DNA from: Ignavibacteriales bacterium
Lineage (GTDB): Bacteria > Bacteroidota > Ignavibacteria > UBA10030 > SZUA-254
Direction: 5' to 3'
DNA length: 64,000 nucleotides
NCBI GenBank assembly: GCA_016214905.1
Contig: JACRMQ010000006.1
Span: 664,510 to 728,509 of the forward strand
Position 1 is the first letter of the stretch. Every line of letters starts with the position of its first letter. The position numbers were made by a program, and so were the translations under genes. Positions 17,252 through 25,882 of this stretch are shown here, piece by piece. The notes beneath the pieces were generated by a model that worked only from the letters and a program-made list of their open reading frames with translations, ran no database searches and was not told the DNA's origin.

Positions 17252-17304
17252 TACCGCCGGCGTTAAATAAATATAATTATTTAATAACGCCGTTACCGGC
17301 GGCG
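17252..17304. repeat. Large GC-ended dyad (possible oriT, operator or origin)
   Basis: An imperfect palindrome: ACCGCCGGCGTTAAATAA, then ATATAA, then TTATTTAATAACGCC, a short spacer and ACCGGCGG. Both outer arms are GC-rich in AT-rich DNA and it ends about 17 bases before the next start codon. No T-run follows, so it is not a standard terminator. It could extrude as a cruciform and lies next to a RuvC-like gene. Confidence 0.6.
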
Positions 17305-17320
17305 GGTTAACCAACAAACC

Positions 17321-17560
17321 ATGAACTTACGATCCAAAGAAAAAAGTATCGCACAAGAAATTGCATCCAGTCTGAATGACCCTGAGAGTCTTTCATTGTA
17401 CGAATTGTACGCCCGGAAGTACTCCGAACCCCTTCTTCGAAAAATCCTCGATGAGGTGCTTCGTGTTCCTGCTGAGCGAATTAAAAAAAGTCGAGGAGCA
17501 TTATTTACTTATTTATTGAAAAAGTATGCCCACAGCAAGCAATACAACGATCGGGATTAA
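17321..17560 (+). CDS. Small uncharacterised element protein
   Basis: A 79-aa charged helical protein (ASSLNDPESLSLYELYARKY, then SEPLLRKILDEVLRVPAERI). I do not recognise the family. Similar small proteins occur beside replication and transfer genes of integrative elements. Its end overlaps the RuvC-like gene by 35 bases, so the two are probably translated together. Confidence 0.55.
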   Translation: MNLRSKEKSIAQEIASSLNDPESLSLYELYARKYSEPLLRKILDEVLRVPAERIKKSRGALFTYLLKKYAHSKQYNDRD

Positions 17561-18041
17561 CCTCGGTTCACGCTACGTTGGTACAGCAGTAATCATTGGT
17601 ACCGAACTCAGAGAGTGGAGGCTTAGGGTAATTCGAGGGAAAACTTATATCGAAAAATTCCAACGCCTCACGTCAATCTTGTCACGCTTGGTTGACTCAT
17701 ATTCGCCGACATCGGTAACCCTAAAAAAATTCCATTCATCTAGAAGCTCTCCGATGTTGGATCGACTTCAACTTGAAGCAAAGGCATATCTGCAGGAGAA
17801 TGGAATTACGGTTCATGAGTATACACTCGACCAAATCAAGGCATGGCTCCTTCCTGGAAAACGGGTGAGCAAAGCTAAGTTGGCAGAATTTATAGTCGCA
17901 CAGTATCCGATCCTTTTTGAAGAGTGGGGACGAGAAAAATTGTTGAGACGACCTTACCACATGGTTGTCTTCGAATCTGTTGCCTTGGCAAATGCGTCTA
18001 TCGACCAAATTGATAATCGAGAAGACACGGTTCATCCCTAA
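17526..18041 (+). CDS. RuvC/RNase H-fold protein lacking the acidic catalytic residues
   Basis: A 171-aa protein. Residues 8-22 (TIGINLGSRYVGTAV) match the first strand of RuvC-type nucleases, but the invariant Asp is Asn. The second strand, normally carrying Glu, reads VTLKKFHSS. The final motif, normally DAxAxA, reads FESVALANAS. The whole acidic triad is thus absent or altered, so it is likely a structural or junction-binding protein and not a nuclease. It follows a large dyad and precedes the ATPase gene, hinting at a role in element processing. Confidence 0.6.
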   Translation: MPTASNTTIGINLGSRYVGTAVIIGTELREWRLRVIRGKTYIEKFQRLTSILSRLVDSYSPTSVTLKKFHSSRSSPMLDRLQLEAKAYLQENGITVHEYTLDQIKAWLLPGKRVSKAKLAEFIVAQYPILFEEWGREKLLRRPYHMVVFESVALANASIDQIDNREDTVHP

Positions 18042-18133
18042 TTTCCTGGAAAGTCATATTCTTGATTCTAAAAAAAAATATCTGTAATTTTACTCACTTT
18101 CAATTGGAACAACTATAACAATTTGAGGTTACT

Positions 18134-18706
18134 ATGTCATTTATAGGTCCGAATGAATTATTTTTACTTGTAATTCTTGGTATCATTATCTATTTCATCG
18201 TTAAGGCAGCCAAAGGACGTCCCGTCAACTTTTCACATTGGCACCAACTCATTGATAATCTGCAACTGTCATCTCAGCACTTTTACACATCAGTTACGTT
18301 AAACATTAATGAACGTAAATTGCCGGATACCAAAATCTCGCGAGTTGACCATCACGAAGGCGGGGTGCTTTCAGCCAAGCGTGAATACTTGAGGGTGACC
18401 CGCAAAGAACATATTTTTGATATCTGTGCGGCCCCTTTTGCCAAAGGATTTTTTATCTCGTGGTGGTTAGGTGAGGATATCGGATCATTTCTGAACATTG
18501 TTATACGAATTCCGTTTCTAGGTCCCGCCTTGATCCGAATTTTCCGACCAGACACGTACTACCGGATTGATACCGCACTCATGTTTCAAGAATCCGTACA
18601 TGCTTCAGTTCTTGAAATACTTGAGCAATCAACAAAGACTCAAGGCCTTCGCTCACTTAGTGAACTGGAACGGAAACCGATTCTCCGCGATCTGTTTAAA
18701 CGGTAG
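18134..18706 (+). CDS. Uncharacterised membrane-anchored protein upstream of TraG/HerA-like ATPase
   Basis: A 190-aa protein with one N-terminal membrane helix (ELFLLVILGIIIYFIVKAA), then an alpha/beta domain (HFYTSVTLNINERKLPDTKI; ICAAPFAKGFFISWWLGEDI) and a second hydrophobic stretch (FLNIVIRIPFLGPALIRIF). A GAGG Shine-Dalgarno precedes the ATG. It ends 11 bases before the ATPase gene, so it is probably its membrane partner. No named family recognised. Confidence 0.6.
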   Translation: MSFIGPNELFLLVILGIIIYFIVKAAKGRPVNFSHWHQLIDNLQLSSQHFYTSVTLNINERKLPDTKISRVDHHEGGVLSAKREYLRVTRKEHIFDICAAPFAKGFFISWWLGEDIGSFLNIVIRIPFLGPALIRIFRPDTYYRIDTALMFQESVHASVLEILEQSTKTQGLRSLSELERKPILRDLFKR

Positions 18707-18717
18707 AGTGGTGATTC

Positions 18718-21700
18718 GTGGATTCTGTAGCTGAACAATTGACCGAACAGTTCTACTTATGGGAACACCGCGGTCGAGGATGGCAGGTGTGGGACGCTCC
18801 TTGCGAGATCGAACCACCATTTGAACCGTTTCGGCTATATTCTCCCCGAGTTCGTCAGATCGATGACGGACGCAAACATACTTTACTAAGCGGTCTCATC
18901 GAACGCGTCCGCGACGGCTTCAATTCTACTACTCGTGAACAAGAGGCACCAAGTGAACAGTATGAGGATTCATTCATTACCCCCGAACCGTTTTTCGATG
19001 ACTCTGAAATATTTGAAATAAGTATTGCTCTTCCTCCAGATGAAAAGGTAACAGCGGACCAAACAGAACAGTTTTTAGTGGCACTCTCGTTGTGTCGATC
19101 ACCGATTAGCTTCGAGATTCTCGGAACAAGAGAAAAGATTATATATCAATTTACATGCCGGCAAGGAGACCAACCCACTATTGAAGGGGCTTTGAGAGGA
19201 TATTTTCCTGGTGCTGTGCTTGAAAGTCACCAAGCAAAATTTTTCGATCAGGTAGACGCAAACTACTCACTGGTGGTCGATTTCGGTCTATCCGAAGAGT
19301 TCATGCGCCCACTTAGGACTTCCATCTCTCTTGACCATGATATTCTTATAAGCCTTGTAGCGGCTTTAGAAACCCTCCAAGAAGGCGAAGTCGGTATGTT
19401 ACAGGTGTTATTCCATTCAACCCGTTTTCCATGGACTGAGAGTATTTTACGGTCAGTTTCCGATGGCCGTGGTGGTTGCTTTTTCGCCGATGCACCGGAC
19501 ATGCTTCAACTCGCACGAGAAAAAACCAAGCATCCTCTCTTCGCAGCTGTCATCAGAGTAGTTGGAATTAGTAATGAGCGTGAACGTTTATGGAACATAA
19601 CCCGGGGACTTGCTAGTGGATTATTACAGCTATCAGATCCGCTCAGTAATGAACTCATTCCACTCACAAATGAATTTTATGATCCAGAAGTACACATTGT
19701 AGATGTTGTAAAGCGTATAAGTCATCGGAGTGGGATGCTCTTGAATAGTCGAGAGCTAGCGGCCATTGTTCATCCACCATCGGGTTCGATCCGTTCTACA
19801 AAACTCCTCCGGTACTTCACAAATACCCGACCTGTTCCCTCGACTGCTCAAGGCCATAGCCATGTGCTCGGTGAAAACCTCCACAAAGGAAAGACTGCCA
19901 AGGTTTCACTTGAAACACGACAACGTCTTAATCATATGCACATTATTGGTGCTACTGGAACTGGGAAATCTACTTTGCTTCACAATCTTATCGTCCAAGA
20001 CATCGAGCAGGGTTATGGACTAGCTGTAATAGATCCACATGGTGATTTGATTGAACGGGTAATTGCTTGCGTACCGGGAAGGAGATTCAAAGATGTTGTA
20101 CTCTTTGATCCTTCCGATGCCGAGAATCCCATTGGCATAAATATTCTTTCGGCCAAAGGAGAAGCGGAAAAAAACGTTGCCGCTTCCGATCTCGTCGCAG
20201 CTTTCAAGAGAATGTCGACGAGTTGGGGCGATCAAATGACTGTTGTACTTGGAAATGCGATTCAAGCTTTTCTTGAAAGCAATCGCGGTGGCACACTATT
20301 AGATTTACGGAAGTTCCTTCTTGAGGACGATTTTCGAAAAGAGTTTCTCAGAATTGTCACTGATGAGGAGATACGTTACTTCTGGGAAAAACAACACCAT
20401 ATTCTCAGGGGTAATACATTAGGTTCCATCCTAACAAGGTTGGATACTTTCCTGCGTCCAAAAATCATTCGGAAAGTAGTCGCTCCGAAAGTCGAACTCC
20501 ATTTTGACGAAATTCTTGATTGCCAGAAAATACTCCTCGTGAAGCTCGCCCAGGGATTGATGGGCGAAGAAAATTCCACACTCCTAGGAACTTTGGTTGT
20601 CTCAAAGCTCCATCAGGGAGCTATGGCAAGGCAGTCACAAAAAGCTAGTGATAGAACACCGTTCTTTTTGTACATCGACGAATTCCAGAACTTTATCACT
20701 CCTTCTCTCGCCGGAGTATTAAGTGGTACCCGCAAATATGGTGTCGGGCTCATTCTCGCTCACCAGGAATTGCGTCAAATATTCAATCAAGATACCGGTG
20801 TGGCTAACTCCGTCATCTCTAACCCAGGAACAAGGATCTGTTTTCGGTTAGGAGATTTCGATGCACAGAAGCTGCAAGAAGGTTTTGCTCACTTTACATC
20901 ACAAGACCTTCAAAACTTGGGGCTTGGTGAAGCAATCACCCGAGTCGATAAATCAGACTATGATTTTAACTTAAAAATCTTTCCACCACGAACCGTAAAT
21001 CCTGAGACTGGAAAATCAAGACGTAAGAGAATTATTGAACAATCTCACGAAGGATATAAGCGTGCTACGTCCAAAGAAGATCAAGAGATTGAGACAGAAA
21101 CAATTGAAACTCCAATTGTAGAGCAAGTTCCTTTACAAGCGCGTGTTGAAAGAAGAGAGATTAAAAAAGTAACAAAACCAATTGAACAAGAAACACAATC
21201 GGAACCCGTACAACCTATCATTACCCCTGAGCCCGTTGAGGATAAGACACAATCTCAGCACAGGTATTTACAAGCTCTCATAAAACGAATGGCTGAAGAT
21301 CGAGGATTCCATGCGATCATTGAAGAGCCTACCCCAAACGGATTGGGTAGGATCGATGTTGGACTTGAACAAAATGGCAAAAAAATAGCCTGTGAAGTTT
21401 CGGTCACGACAGATGATCAACAGGAATTTCACAATATCGAGAAATGTCTCTCGGCTGGTTACGACAAAATCATTGTTTGCGCTCCTGACCGAAAAAAATT
21501 GGACAAGATCAAAACCTACACCACAAAGAAACTAAGTAGTGGCGATCAGGAGAAGATATTGTTCTTTGAGCCAGAAGCCCTTTTCGTTTATCTTGAGGGG
21601 CAGGTTGCACAACAGGCTATTAAAGAAGAGCGCGTGAAAGGGTATAGAGTGAAGGTGGAATATCAATCGATGAGTGAATCTGAACGAAGTAAAAAGCGCG

Positions 21701-21756
21701 AATCGGTAGCACAGGTTGTTTTACAGTCGATACAACGTCTAAAAGGAAAACAGTGA
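18718..21756 (+). CDS. HerA/TraG-like DNA-pumping ATPase with C-terminal nuclease-like domain
   Basis: A 1012-aa protein starting at GTG. Residues 1-390 are an alpha/beta N-terminal region. Residues 395-760 are a FtsK/HerA/VirD4-class ATPase with Walker A GATGTGKST (about 409-417), IDPHGDLIERV, Walker B FFLYIDEFQNF (about 648) and LILAHQELRQI. A charged low-complexity linker (about 770-835) leads to a restriction-fold-like C-terminal domain (GRIDVGLEQNGKKIACEVSV) where the usual E-x-K is E-V-S, so activity is doubtful. It probably moves DNA for mobilisation of the integrative element, acting with the preceding membrane protein. No relaxase or mating-pore genes are visible. Confidence 0.8.
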   Translation: MDSVAEQLTEQFYLWEHRGRGWQVWDAPCEIEPPFEPFRLYSPRVRQIDDGRKHTLLSGLIERVRDGFNSTTREQEAPSEQYEDSFITPEPFFDDSEIFEISIALPPDEKVTADQTEQFLVALSLCRSPISFEILGTREKIIYQFTCRQGDQPTIEGALRGYFPGAVLESHQAKFFDQVDANYSLVVDFGLSEEFMRPLRTSISLDHDILISLVAALETLQEGEVGMLQVLFHSTRFPWTESILRSVSDGRGGCFFADAPDMLQLAREKTKHPLFAAVIRVVGISNERERLWNITRGLASGLLQLSDPLSNELIPLTNEFYDPEVHIVDVVKRISHRSGMLLNSRELAAIVHPPSGSIRSTKLLRYFTNTRPVPSTAQGHSHVLGENLHKGKTAKVSLETRQRLNHMHIIGATGTGKSTLLHNLIVQDIEQGYGLAVIDPHGDLIERVIACVPGRRFKDVVLFDPSDAENPIGINILSAKGEAEKNVAASDLVAAFKRMSTSWGDQMTVVLGNAIQAFLESNRGGTLLDLRKFLLEDDFRKEFLRIVTDEEIRYFWEKQHHILRGNTLGSILTRLDTFLRPKIIRKVVAPKVELHFDEILDCQKILLVKLAQGLMGEENSTLLGTLVVSKLHQGAMARQSQKASDRTPFFLYIDEFQNFITPSLAGVLSGTRKYGVGLILAHQELRQIFNQDTGVANSVISNPGTRICFRLGDFDAQKLQEGFAHFTSQDLQNLGLGEAITRVDKSDYDFNLKIFPPRTVNPETGKSRRKRIIEQSHEGYKRATSKEDQEIETETIETPIVEQVPLQARVERREIKKVTKPIEQETQSEPVQPIITPEPVEDKTQSQHRYLQALIKRMAEDRGFHAIIEEPTPNGLGRIDVGLEQNGKKIACEVSVTTDDQQEFHNIEKCLSAGYDKIIVCAPDRKKLDKIKTYTTKKLSSGDQEKILFFEPEALFVYLEGQVAQQAIKEERVKGYRVKVEYQSMSESERSKKRESVAQVVLQSIQRLKGKQ

Positions 21757-21780
21757 ATACGCGTTTTGTACAAAAGATAA

Positions 21781-22116
21781 TCGAATTCTGTTAGAAAGAT
21801 TTTACCTACTTTAAAACAATGGAAGTCTTGGTCATTACCGAGTAAGCTTACTACTGTCGGTACAATAGTTGGTATTGTTTCCTTGATCTTTACACTTCTT
21901 CCGCTACTTCATGTAGGAAACGACAATCCAAACAGATTTAACCCTTCGTCTCTCCGATCGGCATCTCAAGAGGAGGTTCGATCTATCGCCATTCTCGATT
22001 TGAACAATGAAAAATTAGAGATTGATGAACCATACTCTTATGGTATCACTAGAGATCTCATAGCAGATATTACTAAGACCAGACCAGTTCAGATAGTTAC
22101 TATTGCGCAACCATAA
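21781..22116 (+). pseudogene. Open frame without start: remnant of a membrane-anchored protein
   Basis: After the ATPase gene a frame stays open for 111 codons but has no ATG; a TTG at 21883 is the only conventional alternative. It encodes KSWSLPSKLTTVGTIVGIVS, a membrane helix, and a soluble tail (SIAILDLNNEKLEIDEPYSY). The pattern looks like the middle and end of a truncated gene at the border of the integrative element. Confidence is low. Confidence 0.35.
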
Positions 22117-22156
22117 AAGCACACTCGCTCATTAGTGGGTGATGCCCAATAGTGAT

Positions 22157-22930
22157 TTAATCCAGTGTATAGGTGATTCCTTCGATTAAAGGAAGTACTT
22201 GAAGTTGAGATGTTGAGTATGCTGACGTATTTTGTATTTCACGTTCTGTAACGGTTTGACTAAAATGAATAGGAATTAGTTGTCTAATATTCGCGTCTTG
22301 GGCGATAGAAATAGCTCGGGATATCGTTGCATGATAGTCGGAAAGAACATTTCTATCGACAAGCCATGATTCGTGGAGGAGACATTTTGTCCCATATGCG
22401 AAACTTGCAGCTTGGTCAGTGATGCCTGTATCTGTCATATAGCAAACTTGGTCAGCCAATCTAATTGCGAGCGATCCACCTTTGTGAGGTTGTTTAAGAA
22501 AAGAAATCTTGATGTCATCAACCACAATAGAATATGAATCATATTCTAGTAACTCAATGTCAAGATCAAATTTCTTGAGCGGGGTACCAAATATCGGAGG
22601 TTGGGTAATGAGATCACACGCATAACCCAATCCATAATCTAATATTTTATTGCTGGGACCTACGAGACGAATTTTTCGTTCTCCTTTCTTAAATAAACCA
22701 GTTAAGTAAGTCAATCCCATGATATGATCAAGATGGTAGTGCGAAAACAGTATGTTAAGAGTTTGTGATTTCAGCAGTTGCTTGACCTGCGGTGATCTGA
22801 ATCTGGAGATTCCAGTTCCGCAGTCTAGTAGAAAATCTTTGTCATTAATTTGAACCAAGATACACATGGTTTGTCTGTCATCGATTGGCATCCAACCACG
22901 TGATCCGAGAAGTGTTATTTTCGTAGCCAT
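22157..22930 (-). CDS. MBL-fold metallo-hydrolase (RNase Z-like subgroup)
   Basis: A 257-aa metallo-beta-lactamase-fold protein with SHYHLDH (63-69) as the metal-binding motif, an upstream LLDCGTG, later KQPHKGGS, MTDTGIT, LLHES and PIHFS. The layout is that of RNase Z / AtsA / phosphonate-type hydrolases, with no large cap. As the last gene of a five-gene operon with an aminotransferase, radical SAM enzyme, kinase and alpha-toroid protein, it is more likely a small-molecule hydrolase or phosphodiesterase than tRNA-processing RNase Z. It starts 49 bases after the preceding stop. Confidence 0.85.
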   Translation of the reverse strand: MATKITLLGSRGWMPIDDRQTMCILVQINDKDFLLDCGTGISRFRSPQVKQLLKSQTLNILFSHYHLDHIMGLTYLTGLFKKGERKIRLVGPSNKILDYGLGYACDLITQPPIFGTPLKKFDLDIELLEYDSYSIVVDDIKISFLKQPHKGGSLAIRLADQVCYMTDTGITDQAASFAYGTKCLLHESWLVDRNVLSDYHATISRAISIAQDANIRQLIPIHFSQTVTEREIQNTSAYSTSQLQVLPLIEGITYTLD

Positions 22931-22979
22931 ATTGTCGTTTGAATTATTAATAGTATTTTGAATTATTGCACTATGATTC

Positions 22980-24161
22980 CTACTGCAAAAGACGTTTTAA
23001 CAAAATAAAGGATCTCGTACCTATTGCTATGACCAAGGCACCCATTATCCATGCAATCACATTCGATGGAAGGGGGCTTGAAAGGTCAAGTATAATCCAA
23101 GCAATGAGAATGAGTAGAAGCATACTTGTTGACCCGAGTCCCAAAAGTATTGAAAACCTAATTGCTTTCACACTTTTTTTGATATTCTCATTATGAGAAA
23201 CGAAACGTGAGCGAAAAGTGTATAATGGTAGACTGATTCTGTGTACCTCACGAACACGTTGAAGAGTTAGTAGAGCCCAGCAAGTTTTTTGCACATCTGA
23301 ATAAAAGCTGCCATCGTTTCGTCTGCCACCTTGACGGAAAATCTTAAAATATGTATCTCTGAGCAAGGATGATGTTGCTAGTTTTTCTTCTTCCCCCAAA
23401 GCGATCAACGCTGCGCAATATGGAACGAATGACCAACTGTCAATTTTTGCAGTACCGACATATGATTCGAGCGTTCTAATTATCTTCTGAACTCTTTCCT
23501 CAATAGACGTTCTTTGTGAATTGCCTAGCGATCGACAACCCATAACAATTTCACCTAGGAAGTATGGAGAAAATATGGCAGGGTTCTCGATTGAAACTAC
23601 GAACTCGCTGAATGGGGTAGAGAGTTCATCTCGTTCATTATGCATGCCAATTGCATCAAGCAAACGAATAATTCTTGCATAGTGATGAGCGGTCTCGTGG
23701 TCGATTGCACTCAAGTTAGCGGATGCTTCTTTGAAGAGTCTCCGAGCTTCTTTTTCGTAGAATTCGTCAAAAAGGCCGGATTTATGTACTGCGTAAAGAG
23801 ATATACCCCTAATCCAATATCGAGGGAATTGACCCCAACCAGACTCAAAGCATGATCTAATCCACTGAACTGATTGTCGACATCTCTCATTGATCATTTC
23901 GGTGGAACAATCAGCAAGGGAGATATTTGACCACGATTGGAGAACCATAATTGCCATAGAGGTAGATGTTAAATTGCGTTCCCCCCAAAAACCTTCAGTA
24001 TTTCGGTGTTGCAGAAGCCATTCCAATCCCGAAATAATGGTATCTTTGTGCTCGACATTTGCTAAAGTAACAACTTCATAATTCTCTAGTTCTGTTTGAA
24101 GTACCTGAGATAATTTGGAAAAATCTGATAATCCTTTCATTCCCGTGTTCTTAAGTAGCAT
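22980..24161 (-). CDS. Alpha-toroid (terpenoid cyclase/prenyltransferase-like) protein with C-terminal TM helices
   Basis: About 393 aa. The main part repeats the alpha/alpha-toroid pattern: SGLEWLLQHRNTEGFWGERN, VQWIRSCFESGWGQFPRYW, and RQGGRRNDGSFYSDVQKTCW ALLTLQ, i.e. G.W/F and DGSF-type repeats seen in squalene/terpenoid cyclases and prenyltransferases. No DxDD-type protonating motif is evident. Two or three membrane helices close the protein (SILLGLGSTSMLLLILIAWI). The ATG at 24161 follows GGAGAAGGAA and lies inside the end of the kinase gene (11-base overlap), so translation is coupled. Substrate unknown. Confidence 0.65.
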   Translation of the reverse strand: MLLKNTGMKGLSDFSKLSQVLQTELENYEVVTLANVEHKDTIISGLEWLLQHRNTEGFWGERNLTSTSMAIMVLQSWSNISLADCSTEMINERCRQSVQWIRSCFESGWGQFPRYWIRGISLYAVHKSGLFDEFYEKEARRLFKEASANLSAIDHETAHHYARIIRLLDAIGMHNERDELSTPFSEFVVSIENPAIFSPYFLGEIVMGCRSLGNSQRTSIEERVQKIIRTLESYVGTAKIDSWSFVPYCAALIALGEEEKLATSSLLRDTYFKIFRQGGRRNDGSFYSDVQKTCWALLTLQRVREVHRISLPLYTFRSRFVSHNENIKKSVKAIRFSILLGLGSTSMLLLILIAWIILDLSSPLPSNVIAWIMGALVIAIGTRSFILLKRLLQ

Positions 24162-24795
24162 TATATAATTCCTTCTCCAAGAGGTCAAGTGTCTGCGATA
24201 TTGAGAGTTCAGATGTATCAATCATCAGTCTTTTTACTCCGTGAATTTTTTCTGTAAGTCTTGGAGCCAAAAACCTAGGTGGAATTCCATGCTGTCCGAA
24301 TTTGGCAAATGCCTCATTTATATTGTGGACATAATCTTTGTCAAACGGATTAAAATGCCGGCTGCTTGATTTTCTGCGTCTTTCAAGTCGTTGTAAAATC
24401 AAATTACTGGAACATGTGAGAATAATGAGATACGTTGGAGTAATCCAAACGGGCTCAAGGTTGTTAACAATTCGTGCAAAGAGCTCTTGTTCTCTTTCGT
24501 TACAGTACCCCATCTTCAATAGAACATCTACATAAATTGACGTATCAAGAAATCCGTATCGATCAGTCACTACACCATTGGAGTATTTTGATATTAAATC
24601 GTGTTGTCTCTTTCGCTCAACAATGTAGTGAATAAAACTAAGAATAGCAGATTTGGAAAAGGGATTAGATTTTGTCTTTGGGAGTAATGAAAATCCTAAC
24701 TTGATTGACAAGGCTTTGGCAACCGTGGATTTCCCAACCCCATGACATCCCATTATAGATACTAGATGGATTTGTTTGGATTGGCCTGTTTTCAT
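24151..24795 (-). CDS. P-loop kinase (thymidylate/deoxynucleoside kinase-like)
   Basis: A 214-aa protein with a Walker A loop GCHGVGKST (16-24), a DRYGFLDTSIYVD segment (about 77-89) like the DR(Y/S) substrate motif of dNMP/deoxynucleoside kinases, and an arginine-rich lid (LQRLERRRKSSSRH). It would phosphorylate a nucleoside, nucleotide or other small metabolite. It is third in the operon and overlaps the next gene. Confidence 0.7.
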   Translation of the reverse strand: MKTGQSKQIHLVSIMGCHGVGKSTVAKALSIKLGFSLLPKTKSNPFSKSAILSFIHYIVERKRQHDLISKYSNGVVTDRYGFLDTSIYVDVLLKMGYCNEREQELFARIVNNLEPVWITPTYLIILTCSSNLILQRLERRRKSSSRHFNPFDKDYVHNINEAFAKFGQHGIPPRFLAPRLTEKIHGVKRLMIDTSELSISQTLDLLEKELYNAT

Positions 24796-24829
24796 TTGAC
24801 TCTCGCTAATTCATATGGCAATAGGATAT

Positions 24830-25882
24830 CTAAATAAAGTTTAAGTGTTCCGGTTTAATGTCTAAGGTAGTAAGAAGTTTGTTGAGTTGGTCATACTTAC
24901 ACAAAAAAGGGCAATCTCCATTTCCAACCATACGAATGGTGGCGTTTAGGAGTCGGTTTCTTCTTTGAAACCAATCGTTCTCTAAAATGCTGCCAGTACA
25001 ATACTTCTTTTTGTATCGCTGATGTGGACAAAGATATGTATTACCATCAGCGCCGACCATGATGACGAAATGTGGTGCAAAACAATTTGAGTTTCGCTGT
25101 TCTCTATTCATCAGTTTGTTGTATTTGTCGATGCTTGCTATCACCCGCATAGAACCATTTGAGTAAGACGAACATATCTCAATATTTTCTGCCAAAGATT
25201 TTTTGTGAGCGACCTTATCTTCTCGGCTAGGATTTTGAGGCGGTCGAAATTGACAATAGTCAATACCGAGCTCACCTCCAAGGTGGACGAATGCTTCCAT
25301 TTCAGAAAGATTGTGTTGGGTCGTTAACATTGATATACCTAATGTTGTTGTCGAACGATAAATCTTTTTTCTTTCGACTAGTATCCGGATATTATTTAAA
25401 ATCTTATCAAATATTCCCACTGGTGTTCCATGCATTAGTCTGTATATTGAAGGAGTTGCTGAGTCGATGCTTATTCTAATCCATTGACAATTCCGTAACA
25501 AAACAGATGAGATTTGAGGTTCCAAGTGATATCCATTTGTGATAATTGCAGTTTCCATATTTAGTGATCGCGAAAATTCAATCGCTCTAAGTGTAAAAGG
25601 ATTCTCTAGTGGTTCCCCACCTCCAGTAAATAATACTCCCCGAATTCCAACGTTTGATAGATTTGTTAATGCCTTCTTGATATTACTCCATTTTGCGAAA
25701 CTTTCCTTAATAGTGATTTTCCGATAAGGACAATGCGGACAATGGTGGGAGCACAGCAAGGTCATATCGAAACTTGCAGTGATGGGTGAAACTGATTCTC
25801 TTGCCATCCAACACTTGAGTCGATCAAGATGTTGGCACACCTTATAAGGAGAAAGAAAGGTAATATTATCTGGTTTTTGCAT
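24830..25882 (-). CDS. Radical SAM enzyme with SPASM-like C-terminus
   Basis: A 350-aa radical SAM protein. The SAM-cluster motif is C44-x3-C48-x2-C51 (LLCSHHCPHCPY). GGGEP-type strand TGGGEPLENP follows, then a TIM-barrel-like core. The C-terminal part has additional cysteines (NCFAPHF, YLCPHQRYKKKYC, GDCPFLCKYD) that could bind auxiliary clusters. It overlaps the aminotransferase gene by 17 bases. No short precursor peptide is seen in this operon, so a small-molecule substrate is as likely as a peptide. Confidence 0.85.
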   Translation of the reverse strand: MQKPDNITFLSPYKVCQHLDRLKCWMARESVSPITASFDMTLLCSHHCPHCPYRKITIKESFAKWSNIKKALTNLSNVGIRGVLFTGGGEPLENPFTLRAIEFSRSLNMETAIITNGYHLEPQISSVLLRNCQWIRISIDSATPSIYRLMHGTPVGIFDKILNNIRILVERKKIYRSTTTLGISMLTTQHNLSEMEAFVHLGGELGIDYCQFRPPQNPSREDKVAHKKSLAENIEICSSYSNGSMRVIASIDKYNKLMNREQRNSNCFAPHFVIMVGADGNTYLCPHQRYKKKYCTGSILENDWFQRRNRLLNATIRMVGNGDCPFLCKYDQLNKLLTTLDIKPEHLNFI

